From an uncultured Desulfovibrio sp. (lineage in GTDB: Bacteria > Desulfobacterota > Desulfovibrionia > Desulfovibrionales > Desulfovibrionaceae), in NCBI RefSeq assembly GCF_910584445.1, contig NZ_CAJUBO010000001.1, positions 159,603 through 223,602 on the forward strand: 64,000 bases of DNA. Direction: 5' to 3'. Made by a program: the position numbers and the translations under genes. The notes under the pieces are model-generated. The model searched no databases. It was not told the DNA's origin and saw only the letters and a program-made list of their open reading frames with translations. Position 1 is the first letter of the stretch. Each line of letters starts with the position of its first letter. Below, one piece after another: positions 42,684-51,380 of this stretch.

Positions 42684-45008
42684 CTACATGCCCTTGAACG
42701 GGTTGGGGCCAAGGGCCGTGATCCGGGCGACAAAGCCGTCGATGAGGTCCGGCACCCTGTCATATTCGTCAATAGCCACCTCGAGCTGATCCACGCGCTC
42801 CGGCTCCACGCCGAGGCGGCTCAGGGTCTCGGCGATGTTGTCGCGCCTGCGGCTGCAGATCTCCGAACCCTTGATGAAGTGGCACTGGTAGTCATCGCCG
42901 TACTTGCAGCCCAGCAGGAGCACGCCGTCAAAGCCCTTGCTCATGGCGTCGGAGACCCAGATGGCGTTGACCGAACCCAGGCAGCGGACCGGGATGACGC
43001 GGCAGTACGGACTCCATGCCCTGCCGCGCATGCCCGCCATGTCCAGCGCCGGGTAGGCGTCGTTTTCGCAGGCGAGGATGAGGATGCGCGGGCCTTCCTT
43101 CTTGAAGTCCTTGGGCACGCGCACTTCGCGGATCATGGAGCCGATCTGGTCGATGCTGTAGTTGGCGAAGGAGATGACGCGTTCCGGACAGGCCCCGAAA
43201 CAGGTGCCGCAGCGGCGGCAGCGCGCCGGATTGGGCTTGGGCGTGCCCTTTTCGTCATCGTCCAGCGCGCCGAAGGGGCATTCCTCGGTGCAGCGCTTGC
43301 ACTGGGTGCAGCGCACGAAGTTGAAGAGCGGGTACGAGGTGTCGCCCGAGCGCGGCAGAACGGCCACGCCGTGTTCCGCCGCCTCGATGCACTGGATGGC
43401 CTTGAGCACGGCGCCGCGGGCGTCCTCCTCGCAGGCGTCCAGCGTCATGGGCTGGCGCACGCAGCCGGCGGCATAGACGCCGGTGCGCCGCGTCTCGTAG
43501 GGGAAGCAGATGTAGTTGGAGTCCGCGTAGCCGTCGAAGAGGTCAAGGTCGGGGAAGTCCGGGCCTTGCCGATAGGCGAAGTTGACGGTCAGGTCCTTGG
43601 CCGTGGTGGGCACCAGGCCGCAGGGCAGCACGACGAGGTCCACATCCAGATCAAAGTCCATGCCCAGCAGGGTGTTGGCGCAGGAGACCACTACCCGGTC
43701 GCCATGGTCCGTGATGGCGGTGACGTCGGCCTTGGTCAGCATCAGGCCCAGACGGTCCTGCATCTTCTTGTAGAAGCGTTCCAGGATGCCGGGGATAGCC
43801 ATGTTCTTGTAGATGACGAAGGCCTGGACCGCGTCGTTGGTTTTGTCGCAGATGATATTGGCCTGGCGCAGCATGCCCACGCTGTTCACGGCGTTGGAGT
43901 ACTGGAGATGGCGGATGCTCTCCAGGTCTTCCTTGACGTAGGGCGCGTCCATGTTTTCGCCGTCGCTCTCCACGTTCTGGCCTTCGTCCGCCTTCTGGGC
44001 ATCGGCGGCTTCGTCGGCGCCGCCGTCACCGGCCTTGTCCGCCAGGGCAGGCGCGCCAAAGGCCTTTTCGGCCAGGGTGGTGTCGAGCACAAAGGCGATG
44101 CGCCGCGCCGTGACCGTGCCTTCCACGAGCATTTTCGCGAACTGGCCCGCATGGATGATGGACGGGCTGCCGTAGCCCATTGGCTCAAGATATTTGCCGT
44201 CCAGCGGCGTCCAGCCCGTGGCGAGCACCACCGCGCCCACCTGGACCGTCACCGTACCGGAAGGCGTGGCAAGCTCGGCCGTGAATTCGCCGGGCTGGCC
44301 CTCCAGTTTCGTCACCGTGGACTGAAGATGCAGGGTGATGGCCGGTTCGGCCTCCAGCCGGGCGATATGATCCGCCAGGTTGAGCGGCTCCTTGTCCGTC
44401 CAGGGGGAGGACAGGGGCGAGGTCATGGGGATGTTGCTGGCCGCGCCGCCGAGCTTGTCGGTCTTTTCCACCAGAACGACCTCGTAGCCCGTGGCCGCGG
44501 ACTCCATGGCCGCGCGCATGCCCGTCCAGCCGCCGCCGATGACGAGGATGCGGCGCACCCCGGCCACCACGGCGGGTTCGGGGGTCTCGGTTTTCTGGAG
44601 GCGCACCATGCCCATGTTCACATAGTCGGTAGCCATGAGCCGCAACAGCTCGGGCGCTTCGCCGGGGGCAAGCCCCTCCACGGAGGCGCCGTCCGGGTCG
44701 CGGTAGGCGAGCACGCACTGCTCGCGCAGGTTGACGTGCTCCACCTGGACAGGGGTGTCGCCATTGGGCGCGAAGCGGTAAAGGTCCGCGTCCACGCGCG
44801 GCGAGGCGCCGCAGAGGAGGACGCCGTCCAGCCCCTGGGCCGCGATGTCGGCCCGGATTTCGTCCACGGCCTCGGCGAGCACGGGCACCACCTTGACCGT
44901 GGCCGCAAGCTCGCCCCATTTGTCGCGCAGGTCCTGGGCCAGGGCCTCCGCGTCCAGGCCGCCGCCGATGTTTGACTGATCAAAATAGACGCCAATCTTG
45001 CCGGCCAT
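42684..45008 (-). CDS. qmoB: Quinone-interacting membrane-bound oxidoreductase subunit QmoB
   Basis: 774-residue HdrA-like flavoprotein fused to an MvhD-like domain. It has a FAD dinucleotide loop VIGGGWTGMRAAMES, two [4Fe-4S] motifs (CTQCKRCTEECP and CRRCGTCFGACP), and a C-terminal MvhD-type segment with VRCLGSVNAIW and LLGCKYGDDYQCHF. An unusual Asp/Ala/Glu-rich stretch (44040-43950) interrupts the flavoprotein domain. It is cytoplasmic and bound to QmoC. GGGAGGTAGGCGGC precedes the ATG. It is 5 bp downstream of qmoA. Confidence 0.96.
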   Translation of the reverse strand: MAGKIGVYFDQSNIGGGLDAEALAQDLRDKWGELAATVKVVPVLAEAVDEIRADIAAQGLDGVLLCGASPRVDADLYRFAPNGDTPVQVEHVNLREQCVLAYRDPDGASVEGLAPGEAPELLRLMATDYVNMGMVRLQKTETPEPAVVAGVRRILVIGGGWTGMRAAMESAATGYEVVLVEKTDKLGGAASNIPMTSPLSSPWTDKEPLNLADHIARLEAEPAITLHLQSTVTKLEGQPGEFTAELATPSGTVTVQVGAVVLATGWTPLDGKYLEPMGYGSPSIIHAGQFAKMLVEGTVTARRIAFVLDTTLAEKAFGAPALADKAGDGGADEAADAQKADEGQNVESDGENMDAPYVKEDLESIRHLQYSNAVNSVGMLRQANIICDKTNDAVQAFVIYKNMAIPGILERFYKKMQDRLGLMLTKADVTAITDHGDRVVVSCANTLLGMDFDLDVDLVVLPCGLVPTTAKDLTVNFAYRQGPDFPDLDLFDGYADSNYICFPYETRRTGVYAAGCVRQPMTLDACEEDARGAVLKAIQCIEAAEHGVAVLPRSGDTSYPLFNFVRCTQCKRCTEECPFGALDDDEKGTPKPNPARCRRCGTCFGACPERVISFANYSIDQIGSMIREVRVPKDFKKEGPRILILACENDAYPALDMAGMRGRAWSPYCRVIPVRCLGSVNAIWVSDAMSKGFDGVLLLGCKYGDDYQCHFIKGSEICSRRRDNIAETLSRLGVEPERVDQLEVAIDEYDRVPDLIDGFVARITALGPNPFKGM

Positions 45009-45013
45009 GCCGC

Positions 45014-46249
45014 CTACCTCCCTTTCACCGTTTGTACCGCCTTCAGGGCGGCGGCTGTGCCGGACTGGGCCGAGCGCGTCACGTCGAGCGGCATGCGCGC
45101 GCAGCCGCAGGCAAAGATGCCCGCCTCCTCGCCGCCCGCCACAAAGCCGTCCTCGTCCAGCGGGAGCGGCAGGGGCAGGTCCTGTCCGGCCAGGGCGGGT
45201 TGCATGCCCGTTGCCAGGACGGCGAGATCGAAGTCGAGAGAAAGCTTTTCGCCGCGCACCGCGTCCTCGGCCGTGAGGCGCACCCGGTCGTTTTCGATCT
45301 GGACGGCTTCGGCCACCTTGCCCTTGATGAAGGTCACGTTGGGGAGCGCCTGCACCTTTTCCAGCACCTTGACGTAGCGGCCGGGCGCGCGCAGGTCGAT
45401 ATAGAAGACCGTGACCTTTGTCTGCGGGTGCTGCTCGGCGAGGTAGAGGCACTGCTTGAAGGTAGCCATGCAGCAGATATAGGAGCAGTAGCCGAGGTGG
45501 TTCTGGTCGCGGGAGCCGGCGCACTGCACAAAGCCCACCGAGAGCGGCGTCCGCCCGTCGGAGGGCCGCACGATCCTGCCGCCCGTGGGTCCGAAGGCCG
45601 AGGCCAGGCGCTCCATCTGCATGTTGCTGATGCAGTTGCGGATCTCGCCCCCGCCGAGGTTGGTGAGATTGCGCATGGCATAGGGCTTCCAGCCTGTAGC
45701 CACCACGATGGCGCCCACGGAAAGCTCGATCTCGCGCGGGGACTCATCCATCTGCAGGAAGCGGTTCCCGGCCACGCGCGCCGCGTCGGCGCGGGTGAGG
45801 GTGTCCGGGTCCAGCGTCCAGCGCGCGGGGTAGGCGAAGGGCATGGGCTTGTAGAGCGCCTTGCGAGAACCCAGGCCGAAGTCGAATTCGCTGGGGGCCT
45901 CGCCGTCCAGGCTCTGGGCCAGCAGGCTGAAATCCACGTTATGCGGCGCCGTGTGCCGGGGCGAGAGGCGCACGCGCGCCGTGTAGTCGCCCTTGCGCCC
46001 GGAAAGGCCCACCACCTCCGCGAGCGTCAGGCAGGTGATGCGCGGGTTCTTCCTGATGCGCTGGAACTGGATCTCCAGACCGCAGGAGGGCGGGCAGAGT
46101 TTGGGAAAATACTTGCTGAGCTGGGCCACCCGGCCGCCGAGCCAGGGCGATTTTTCCACGAGATAGACGTCGTGGCCCAGTTCCGCCGCTTCGAGGGCGG
46201 CGGTGAGGCCCGAAAAGCCCCCGCCCACGACGAGAATGGCGTTGGACAT
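45014..46249 (-). CDS. qmoA: Quinone-interacting membrane-bound oxidoreductase subunit QmoA
   Basis: 411-residue HdrA-like flavoprotein. It has ILVVGGGFSGLTAALEAAEL (FAD loop), YFPKLCPPSCGLEIQFQRI, and the HdrA-like GFVQCAGSRDQNHLGYCSYI. The C-terminus contains ACGCARMPLDVTRSAQSG. QmoA and QmoB form the cytoplasmic part of the Qmo complex that supplies electrons to APS reductase. AGGAGGATCTCC precedes the ATG. It is first of qmoABCD; upstream are terminator- and repeat-like sequences separating it from aprA. Confidence 0.96.
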   Translation of the reverse strand: MSNAILVVGGGFSGLTAALEAAELGHDVYLVEKSPWLGGRVAQLSKYFPKLCPPSCGLEIQFQRIRKNPRITCLTLAEVVGLSGRKGDYTARVRLSPRHTAPHNVDFSLLAQSLDGEAPSEFDFGLGSRKALYKPMPFAYPARWTLDPDTLTRADAARVAGNRFLQMDESPREIELSVGAIVVATGWKPYAMRNLTNLGGGEIRNCISNMQMERLASAFGPTGGRIVRPSDGRTPLSVGFVQCAGSRDQNHLGYCSYICCMATFKQCLYLAEQHPQTKVTVFYIDLRAPGRYVKVLEKVQALPNVTFIKGKVAEAVQIENDRVRLTAEDAVRGEKLSLDFDLAVLATGMQPALAGQDLPLPLPLDEDGFVAGGEEAGIFACGCARMPLDVTRSAQSGTAAALKAVQTVKGR

Positions 46250-46329
46250 CCTGGAGATCCTCCTGCGTTGCGCGGCGCACGGCATACCGGCTCCCGCCGC
46301 GGGAACCGCCCCGGAGGCCGGAGCGGATG

Positions 46330-46349
46330 AAAAAGGGGGCCTTCCCCCT
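46330..46349 (-). terminator. Intrinsic terminator-like hairpin between aprA and qmoA
   Basis: GGGGG-AAGG-CCCCC on the minus strand (46348-46335) is followed by TTTTT (46334-46330). It lies 221 bp past aprA and 80 bp before qmoA. It would let only part of the apr transcription reach qmo. Confidence 0.65.
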
Positions 46350-46369
46350 GACAGTGGCAAACGCCGCGA

Positions 46370-46402
46370 GGCGGGGTTTGCGCCGCTGGCGGCAAACCCG
46401 CC
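46370..46402. repeat. Large inverted repeat in the apr-qmo intergenic region
   Basis: GGCGGGGTTTGC pairs with GCAAACCCGCC around a 10-nt loop (46370-46402), with one bulged G. It is a strong RNA hairpin when transcribed. Confidence 0.55.
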
Positions 46403-46472
46403 GGCGAAAAGACACGAAAAACAGGCGCGTGACGGCGCGGCGGCGCCGCGGGCGTCTGCTTCCGCAGCCGCC

Positions 46473-46507
46473 GGAGCGTTGACGCGATTTCCTTGCGAAA
46501 ACGCTCT
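46473..46507. repeat. 35-bp imperfect palindrome, copy 2
   Basis: Matches the tlyA-end repeat (27757-27791) at 30 of 35 positions. The sequence folds as GAGCGTT..CGCG against TTGCGAAAACGCTC. Confidence 0.6.
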
Positions 46508-46518
46508 CGTGGCAGCCT

Positions 46519-46546
46519 CAGGAGGCGGCCCTGGGGCCGCCTCCTG
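46519..46546 (-). terminator. Strong stem-loop just after aprA
   Basis: A perfect 12-bp GC stem (46519-46530 with 46535-46546) has a 4-nt loop, 23 bp beyond the aprA stop. No U-tract follows, so mRNA 3'-end protection is as likely as termination. Confidence 0.55.
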
Positions 46547-46569
46547 AAAGCGTGATGCCGTTTGCCCGA

Positions 46570-48558
46570 CTAGTCGGGGATGATCTGGATGTAGGGCTTC
46601 TTGAAGAAGGTGGTCTCGCCGGTGGCGGGATTGAACTTCGAGTTCACGAAGCACTTCCACTTGCTGTCGTCCAGGCCCATGTGGTCCGCGCGATAGTAGA
46701 AGCCCGGATAGCGGGATTCTTCGCGGAAGGCGATGTGCTGCATGTGCAGGCGCACCGTCCACAGGCGATGGTAGTTCTCCCAGCAGCGCAGAAGCTCATG
46801 CAGGTCGCGGGCGGCCAGCTTGGCGGAGTCTTCCTCCAGCATGTCAAGCAGATGGAAGCCCGTGTTGAGCATGGCCTGGGAGGTGGTGTAGTAGGTCGCC
46901 ACGCCGCCGCCGTATTCGTCGGTGGCCTTGATGAGCCGCATCATGAAGTTCTTGGGCGCGATGTAGCTCGGGTTGACCACGGGGTCGGTGGAGACGGCCT
47001 TGCCCTTCTGGAAGTTGTAGTAGGGCCGGTAGATGAGGTCGCGCAGCTCGTCCTCGGTCTCCTTGATCTGGGGCTGGAAGTCCTTGTGATCCACGCAGAA
47101 GCGCACCATCTGCTTGCCGGCGATGCGGCCTTCGGCGTGCGAGCCGGAGGAGAACTTGTGGCCGGAAGCGCCCACGCCGTCGGCGCAGGTGAACAGGCCC
47201 TCGACCGTAGTCATGCGGTTGTAGACCTTGCCGTTGCTAGCGCGGATCTTGTACTCCTCGGGAACCCAGGCTTCGTCCGGGCCGGAGACCCAGATGCCGC
47301 AGCAGCCGGAGTGCGAACCGAGCAGATACGGCTCGGTGGGCATGATCTCGGAGCCGCGCTCCTCGGGCATGGTGTCGGTGCAGGCCCACAGGTTGGCCTG
47401 GCCCACGCACATGTCGAGGAAGTCTTCCCACGCCTCGGACTCGAGGTCCTTCTGCTGCTCTTCGTTGAGCGTGGCGAAGGTGGTGTTGAGGGCGGTCTTG
47501 GTGTCCATGTAGATGGGACCGCGGCCTTCGCGCATCTCGCGGAGCATCATGTGGTTACGCAGGCAGGTGGGGATGACGTTGCCCTTGGCGTAGCCGCGAT
47601 CCTCGTAGGGCTTGAGCATGGCCTTGTTGGTCACGCAGTAGTCTTCGCCCTTGGCGTTGGTGGCCTTGGCCTTGAAGAGCAGGAACCACGCGCCCACCGG
47701 GCCGTAGCCGTCCTTGAAGCGGGCCGGGACGAAGCGGTTTTCCATCATGGTCATCTCGGCGCCGACCTGGGCGCAGAGCGAATAGGTGGAACCGGCATTC
47801 CACACCGGGTACCAGGCGCGGCCCATGCCCTCGCCGGTGGAGCGGGGACGGTAGACGTTGACCGCGCCGCCCGCGCCCACCATGATGGCATTGGCGCGGA
47901 AGATGTGGACCTCGTTGGCGCGCAGGTTGAAGCCCACGGCGCCGGCGATGCGGTTGGGCACGTTCTTGTCGAGCAGGAGCTTGACGATGAACATGCGCTC
48001 CATGATGCGGTCCTCGCCAAGGGCGTTCTTGGCCGCTTCGGCCACGATGCACTTGTAGGACTCGCCGTTGATCATGATCTGCCAGCGGCCGGAACGCACG
48101 GGCTTGTCGCCCTTGCGGAGGCTCTTGCCCTGGGCCTTGGCCTGGGCGCCGTTGAGGTTGTGGCCGTTGTCGTCCTTGATCCAGCAGGGCAGGCCCCAGT
48201 CCTCGAAGAGCAGGACGCTGTCGTCCACATGGCGGCCCACGTCATAGATGAGGTCTTCGCGCACGATGCCCATGAGGTCGGTGCGGACCATGCGGACATA
48301 GTCGTCGGCGGAGTTGTCGCCAAGGTAGGTGTTGATGGCGGAAAGGCCCTGGGCCACGGCGCCGGAGCGCTCGAGGGCGGCCTTGTCGCAGAGCATGATC
48401 TTGAGGTTGTGCTTGTCGCCCCAGCGCACGGCCTCGTAGGCCACGCCGCACGCGCCCATGCCGCCGCCCACGATGAGCAGGTCGACGTCATGCGTTTTGC
48501 AGACAGGTTCGGAAATGGGCACGCCCTTGGAGGGTTCTTTCACAGGGATCATCGGCAT
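46570..48558 (-). CDS. aprA: Adenylylsulfate reductase alpha subunit
   Basis: 662 residues. The FAD-binding catalytic subunit reduces APS to sulfite and AMP in dissimilatory sulfate reduction. Features are DVDLLIVGGGMGACGVAYEA (FAD loop), AALERSGAVAQGLSAINTYL, MVGAGGAVNVYRPRSTGEGM, and SSGSHAEGRIAGKQMVRFC. The length matches the family. AAGGAGAATACGAAG precedes the ATG. It follows aprB by 33 bp. The wording of codons is strongly biased toward C/G-ending forms, as expected of a highly expressed gene. Confidence 0.98.
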   Translation of the reverse strand: MPMIPVKEPSKGVPISEPVCKTHDVDLLIVGGGMGACGVAYEAVRWGDKHNLKIMLCDKAALERSGAVAQGLSAINTYLGDNSADDYVRMVRTDLMGIVREDLIYDVGRHVDDSVLLFEDWGLPCWIKDDNGHNLNGAQAKAQGKSLRKGDKPVRSGRWQIMINGESYKCIVAEAAKNALGEDRIMERMFIVKLLLDKNVPNRIAGAVGFNLRANEVHIFRANAIMVGAGGAVNVYRPRSTGEGMGRAWYPVWNAGSTYSLCAQVGAEMTMMENRFVPARFKDGYGPVGAWFLLFKAKATNAKGEDYCVTNKAMLKPYEDRGYAKGNVIPTCLRNHMMLREMREGRGPIYMDTKTALNTTFATLNEEQQKDLESEAWEDFLDMCVGQANLWACTDTMPEERGSEIMPTEPYLLGSHSGCCGIWVSGPDEAWVPEEYKIRASNGKVYNRMTTVEGLFTCADGVGASGHKFSSGSHAEGRIAGKQMVRFCVDHKDFQPQIKETEDELRDLIYRPYYNFQKGKAVSTDPVVNPSYIAPKNFMMRLIKATDEYGGGVATYYTTSQAMLNTGFHLLDMLEEDSAKLAARDLHELLRCWENYHRLWTVRLHMQHIAFREESRYPGFYYRADHMGLDDSKWKCFVNSKFNPATGETTFFKKPYIQIIPD

Positions 48559-48591
48559 CTTCGTATTCTCCTTCTCGCGTCGCGCGGATGG

Positions 48592-49080
48592 CTAGTTGCT
48601 GTGGGCGATGACGGTCATGGTCTTGTCGGCCTCGGCCACGTCAAACTTCTTGCCGAGGACTTCCTTGGGCGCCGGCAGCGAGGCTTCGGTGAAGAGGCGC
48701 TCGTCGTCGAGGCTGTCGCCTTCGGGACGGCCGTCATAGGGTTTGATGGAGCCTTCGGGCGTGGTGCGGATGGGGAACTTGAAGCGTTTCACGTTGCCGT
48801 TGCGGAACTGCACCGTCCACATGATGGAATCGGCCGAACGCAGGGGGATACAGGTCCCGCCCATGGGGCAGAAGTCGGCGTAGGGGCGCGCCGAAATGGC
48901 GCCCTGGGGGCAGATCTTGACGCAGGAATAGCATTCCCAGCAGGCGTCCGGCTCCTGGTTGTAGGCCTTCATTTCCTCGGGGTCGAGGATCATGAGGTCA
49001 TTGGGGCAGATGTACATGCAAGCGGTCTTTTCGCCACCCTTGCAGCCGTCGCATTTGGACGGATCGACAAACGTCGGCAT
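48592..49080 (-). CDS. aprB: Adenylylsulfate reductase beta subunit
   Basis: 162-residue ferredoxin-like subunit. Two [4Fe-4S] clusters are bound by CDGCKGGEKTACMYICP and CWECYSCVKICP near the N-terminus. The C-terminal tail (from about 105) wraps around AprA. It transfers electrons from QmoABC to the FAD of AprA. It is first of the aprBA operon, with the promoter and a Rex-like site about 110-140 bp upstream. GGAGGACACGT precedes the ATG. Confidence 0.98.
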   Translation of the reverse strand: MPTFVDPSKCDGCKGGEKTACMYICPNDLMILDPEEMKAYNQEPDACWECYSCVKICPQGAISARPYADFCPMGGTCIPLRSADSIMWTVQFRNGNVKRFKFPIRTTPEGSIKPYDGRPEGDSLDDERLFTEASLPAPKEVLGKKFDVAEADKTMTVIAHSN

Positions 49081-49181
49081 ACGTGTCCTCCAACTCGTAA
49101 GAAGTTATGCCGTGCTCATGCCGGAAATGGCGCGCCCCCCCGGGCATCGCGCGTTTCCGTTCCGGAAAGAGAGCGCATGGC

Positions 49182-49199
49182 TTGCGAAATTAGTAACAA
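49182..49199 (-). promoter_or_regulatory. Candidate Rex operator
   Basis: Minus-strand TTGTTACTAATTTCGCAA matches the Rex consensus TTGTGAAN4TTCACAA at 11 of 14 defined positions and overlaps the -10 region of the apr promoter. Binding by NADH-responsive Rex would repress aprBA when NADH is low. Confidence 0.5.
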
Positions 49200-49219
49200 G
49201 GGGTGGCGCTTTGCGTCAA
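49190..49219 (-). promoter_or_regulatory. Promoter of aprBA
   Basis: Minus-strand TTGACG (49219-49214). An 18-bp spacer leads to TACTAA (49195-49190); a 17-bp spacer gives TTACTA. It lies about 110 bp upstream of aprB. Confidence 0.65.
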
Positions 49220-49359
49220 GCCCCCCCTGAAAAATTTCCCGGCTACTTGCCGTCCGCTGAAAAAATAGTCATTGTATTTCAATATGTTGTGGACGAGGAA
49301 AAAATTCGCCGCGCGGGCCGGAAGGACCCCTGCGCCCGCGTCCTTACTCTCCGGGGCGC

Positions 49360-49396
49360 AAAAAAACCCGGGCCGCCGGCGGCGCGGCAGCCCGGG
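49360..49396 (-). terminator. Intrinsic terminator of argD
   Basis: CCCGGGC at 49367-49373 pairs with GCCCGGG at 49390-49396 around a GC-rich inner hairpin, with seven T following on the minus strand (49366-49360). It is 48 bp beyond the argD stop. Confidence 0.85.
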
Positions 49397-49443
49397 AAAC
49401 GTCCGTGGCCCGGTCCCGCCGGGCGCGGCCGGAGGGACGAGGC

Positions 49444-50643
49444 TCAGCGGCCCGTGAGGATGTCCTCCAGCGTGACGGCGAAGCTGTCCAGATCCACTTC
49501 GGGAATGGTCAGGGGCGGCAGCAGCCGCAGGGTCATGCCGTGGCAGAGATTGCAGATGAAGCCGCGCCGGAGGAGTTCCTCCCACACGGGCTTGCCTTCC
49601 ACGGCAGGCTCCACGCCGATCATGAGTCCCATGCCGCGCACCTCGCGGATCTTTTCCGGCAGGCGCGCCTGCAGGGCGCGGAGCCTCTCCATGAGGGCCG
49701 CGCCGAGCCTGGCCGCGCGCGCGGGAAGGTCGTCGCGCAGCAGGATCTCCACCACTTTGGCGGCCACGGCGCTGGTGAGCGCGCCGCCGCCGAAGGTGGT
49801 GGCGTGGCTGCCCGGTTCGAAGCCGCGCGCCGCCTCGTCCGTGGCGAGCATGGCGCCCATGGGCAGGCCGTTTGCCAGGGATTTTGCCACGCTGACGGCG
49901 TCGGGCGTGAGTCCCGCGTGCTGGAAGGCCCAGAATCTGCCCGTGCGCCCCATGCCGCACTGCACCTCGTCGCAGAGCAGGAGGACGCCACGCTCGCGGC
50001 ACAGGGCCTCCACGCCGCGCAGGTAGTCGGCGGGCAGCGGCACGATGCCGCCCTCGCCCTGGACGCACTCCAGAAGGACGGCGGCCGTGGCCGGCGTCAT
50101 GGCGGCCGCCAGGGCATCAAGGTCGCAGGAGGGGACCTGGCGGAAGCCCTCGGGCAGCGGCGTGAACCCGTCGGACAGGCTCTGGCGCCCGGTGGCGGCG
50201 AGCGTGCCCAGGGTGCGGCCGTGGAAGCAGCCGGAAAGGGTGATGATCTCGAAGGCGTCGCGCCGCTTCACCTTGCGCATGTAGCGTCGGGCGAGCTTGA
50301 TGCAGGCCTCGTTGGCCTCGGCGCCGGAATTGCAGAAGAACGCCTTGCCGTGATGGGTGGTGGAGAGCAGGCGCCGCGCCAGCTCCAGCTGCTCCTCCTG
50401 ATAGAAAAGGTTGCTCACATGCCAGAGCTTGCGCGCCTGCGCCTCCAGGGCGGCGTTGACCTCGGGGTTGCAGTGGCCGAGTCCCGTCACGGCGATGCCC
50501 GCCAGCAGGTCGATGTATTCCCTGCCGTCCGCGTCCCAGAGGCGCGCGCCCTCGCCCCGGACGATCGCCAGCGGATAGCGGCTGTAGGAGCGGCAGAGCA
50601 GGCGCTCTTCCTCCGCCCGGATAGTGTCGAAGGCGTCCGACAT
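49444..50643 (-). CDS. argD: Acetylornithine aminotransferase
   Basis: 399-residue class III PLP aminotransferase. It converts N-acetylglutamate semialdehyde to N-acetylornithine in arginine synthesis and may also act as succinyl-DAP aminotransferase. Motifs are FFCNSGAEANEACIKLAR, SGCFHGRTLGTLAATG, LLLCDEVQCGMGRTGRF, and the PLP lysine in DAVSVAKSLANGLPMGAM. AAAGGAG precedes the ATG. It is 115 bp downstream of dut on the same strand and ends in its own terminator. Confidence 0.93.
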   Translation of the reverse strand: MSDAFDTIRAEEERLLCRSYSRYPLAIVRGEGARLWDADGREYIDLLAGIAVTGLGHCNPEVNAALEAQARKLWHVSNLFYQEEQLELARRLLSTTHHGKAFFCNSGAEANEACIKLARRYMRKVKRRDAFEIITLSGCFHGRTLGTLAATGRQSLSDGFTPLPEGFRQVPSCDLDALAAAMTPATAAVLLECVQGEGGIVPLPADYLRGVEALCRERGVLLLCDEVQCGMGRTGRFWAFQHAGLTPDAVSVAKSLANGLPMGAMLATDEAARGFEPGSHATTFGGGALTSAVAAKVVEILLRDDLPARAARLGAALMERLRALQARLPEKIREVRGMGLMIGVEPAVEGKPVWEELLRRGFICNLCHGMTLRLLPPLTIPEVDLDSFAVTLEDILTGR

Positions 50644-50758
50644 GATGAAACTCCTTTGCGGCGGCGTGCGCCGGCTGCGGTTCAACGAACGGGGGAGGCC
50701 GGGATCTTCCGCGGGGCGTCGTCCCGCGCGGCGGCCGATCAGGCTGTGCGGCCCGGGT

Positions 50759-51259
50759 TCAGCGTCCGGTATGGCCGAAGCCGCCCGCGCCGCGCTCCGT
50801 GGGCAGGAGCCGGGGCACTTCTTCCCAGGCCGGGCGGGCATAGGGCTGGAACACGAGCTGGGCCACGCGCTCGCCCCGTCTGAGGGTCCGCTCCTCCCCG
50901 GAGGTATTCAAAAGGATGACGAGGATCTCGCCGGTATAGTCGGGGTCGATGACGCCCACGCCCTGGGCCACGGTAAGCCCGTCGCGCGCGCCGAGTCCGC
51001 TGCGGGAATAGACGAAGCCCGCATAGCCCGGCCTGACGGGCTGGACGCTGATGCCGGCGGGCACGGCCAGGCGGGCGCCCGGGGCGATGCGGGCCTCTTC
51101 CTCCGCAAGGCAGGCGCGAAGGTCAAGCCCGGCGGAAAGGGGCGTGGCCGGCGCCAGCAGATCGCCGCCAGCGCGGGCGTAAAGCTCGCGCGCGCCGGGG
51201 CGCGCGAAGGCGACGCGGACAGGAAGGGCGCCGTCAGGCGGGGGACCGGTGATATCCAT
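50759..51259 (-). CDS. dut: dUTP diphosphatase
   Basis: 166-residue trimeric dUTPase that hydrolyses dUTP to dUMP and limits uracil in DNA. All five motifs are visible: AGLDLRACL, SRSGLGARDGL, GVGVIDPDYTGEI, RGERVAQLVFQ and the C-terminal glycine-rich arm RGAGGFGHTGR. The ribosome site before ATG 51259 is weak. It is divergent from aroE. Confidence 0.95.
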   Translation of the reverse strand: MDITGPPPDGALPVRVAFARPGARELYARAGGDLLAPATPLSAGLDLRACLAEEEARIAPGARLAVPAGISVQPVRPGYAGFVYSRSGLGARDGLTVAQGVGVIDPDYTGEILVILLNTSGEERTLRRGERVAQLVFQPYARPAWEEVPRLLPTERGAGGFGHTGR

Positions 51260-51380
51260 GCCGCGTTGTAGCGCAGCGGGCCGGCGACTGCAAGCGGCGG
51301 CGCCCCGCGCGGCGGCACGGGCATTGACCGTACCGCTTTCCGCGGCGTATGGATGGGGCAACTTCAGCCGGGGGGCGCGC

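Noticed and set aside
40845..44975. 1376-codon plus-strand ORF
   Set aside because: Antisense to qmoD, qmoC and qmoB, which have full family motifs and ribosome sites; the plus frame has no recognisable domain.
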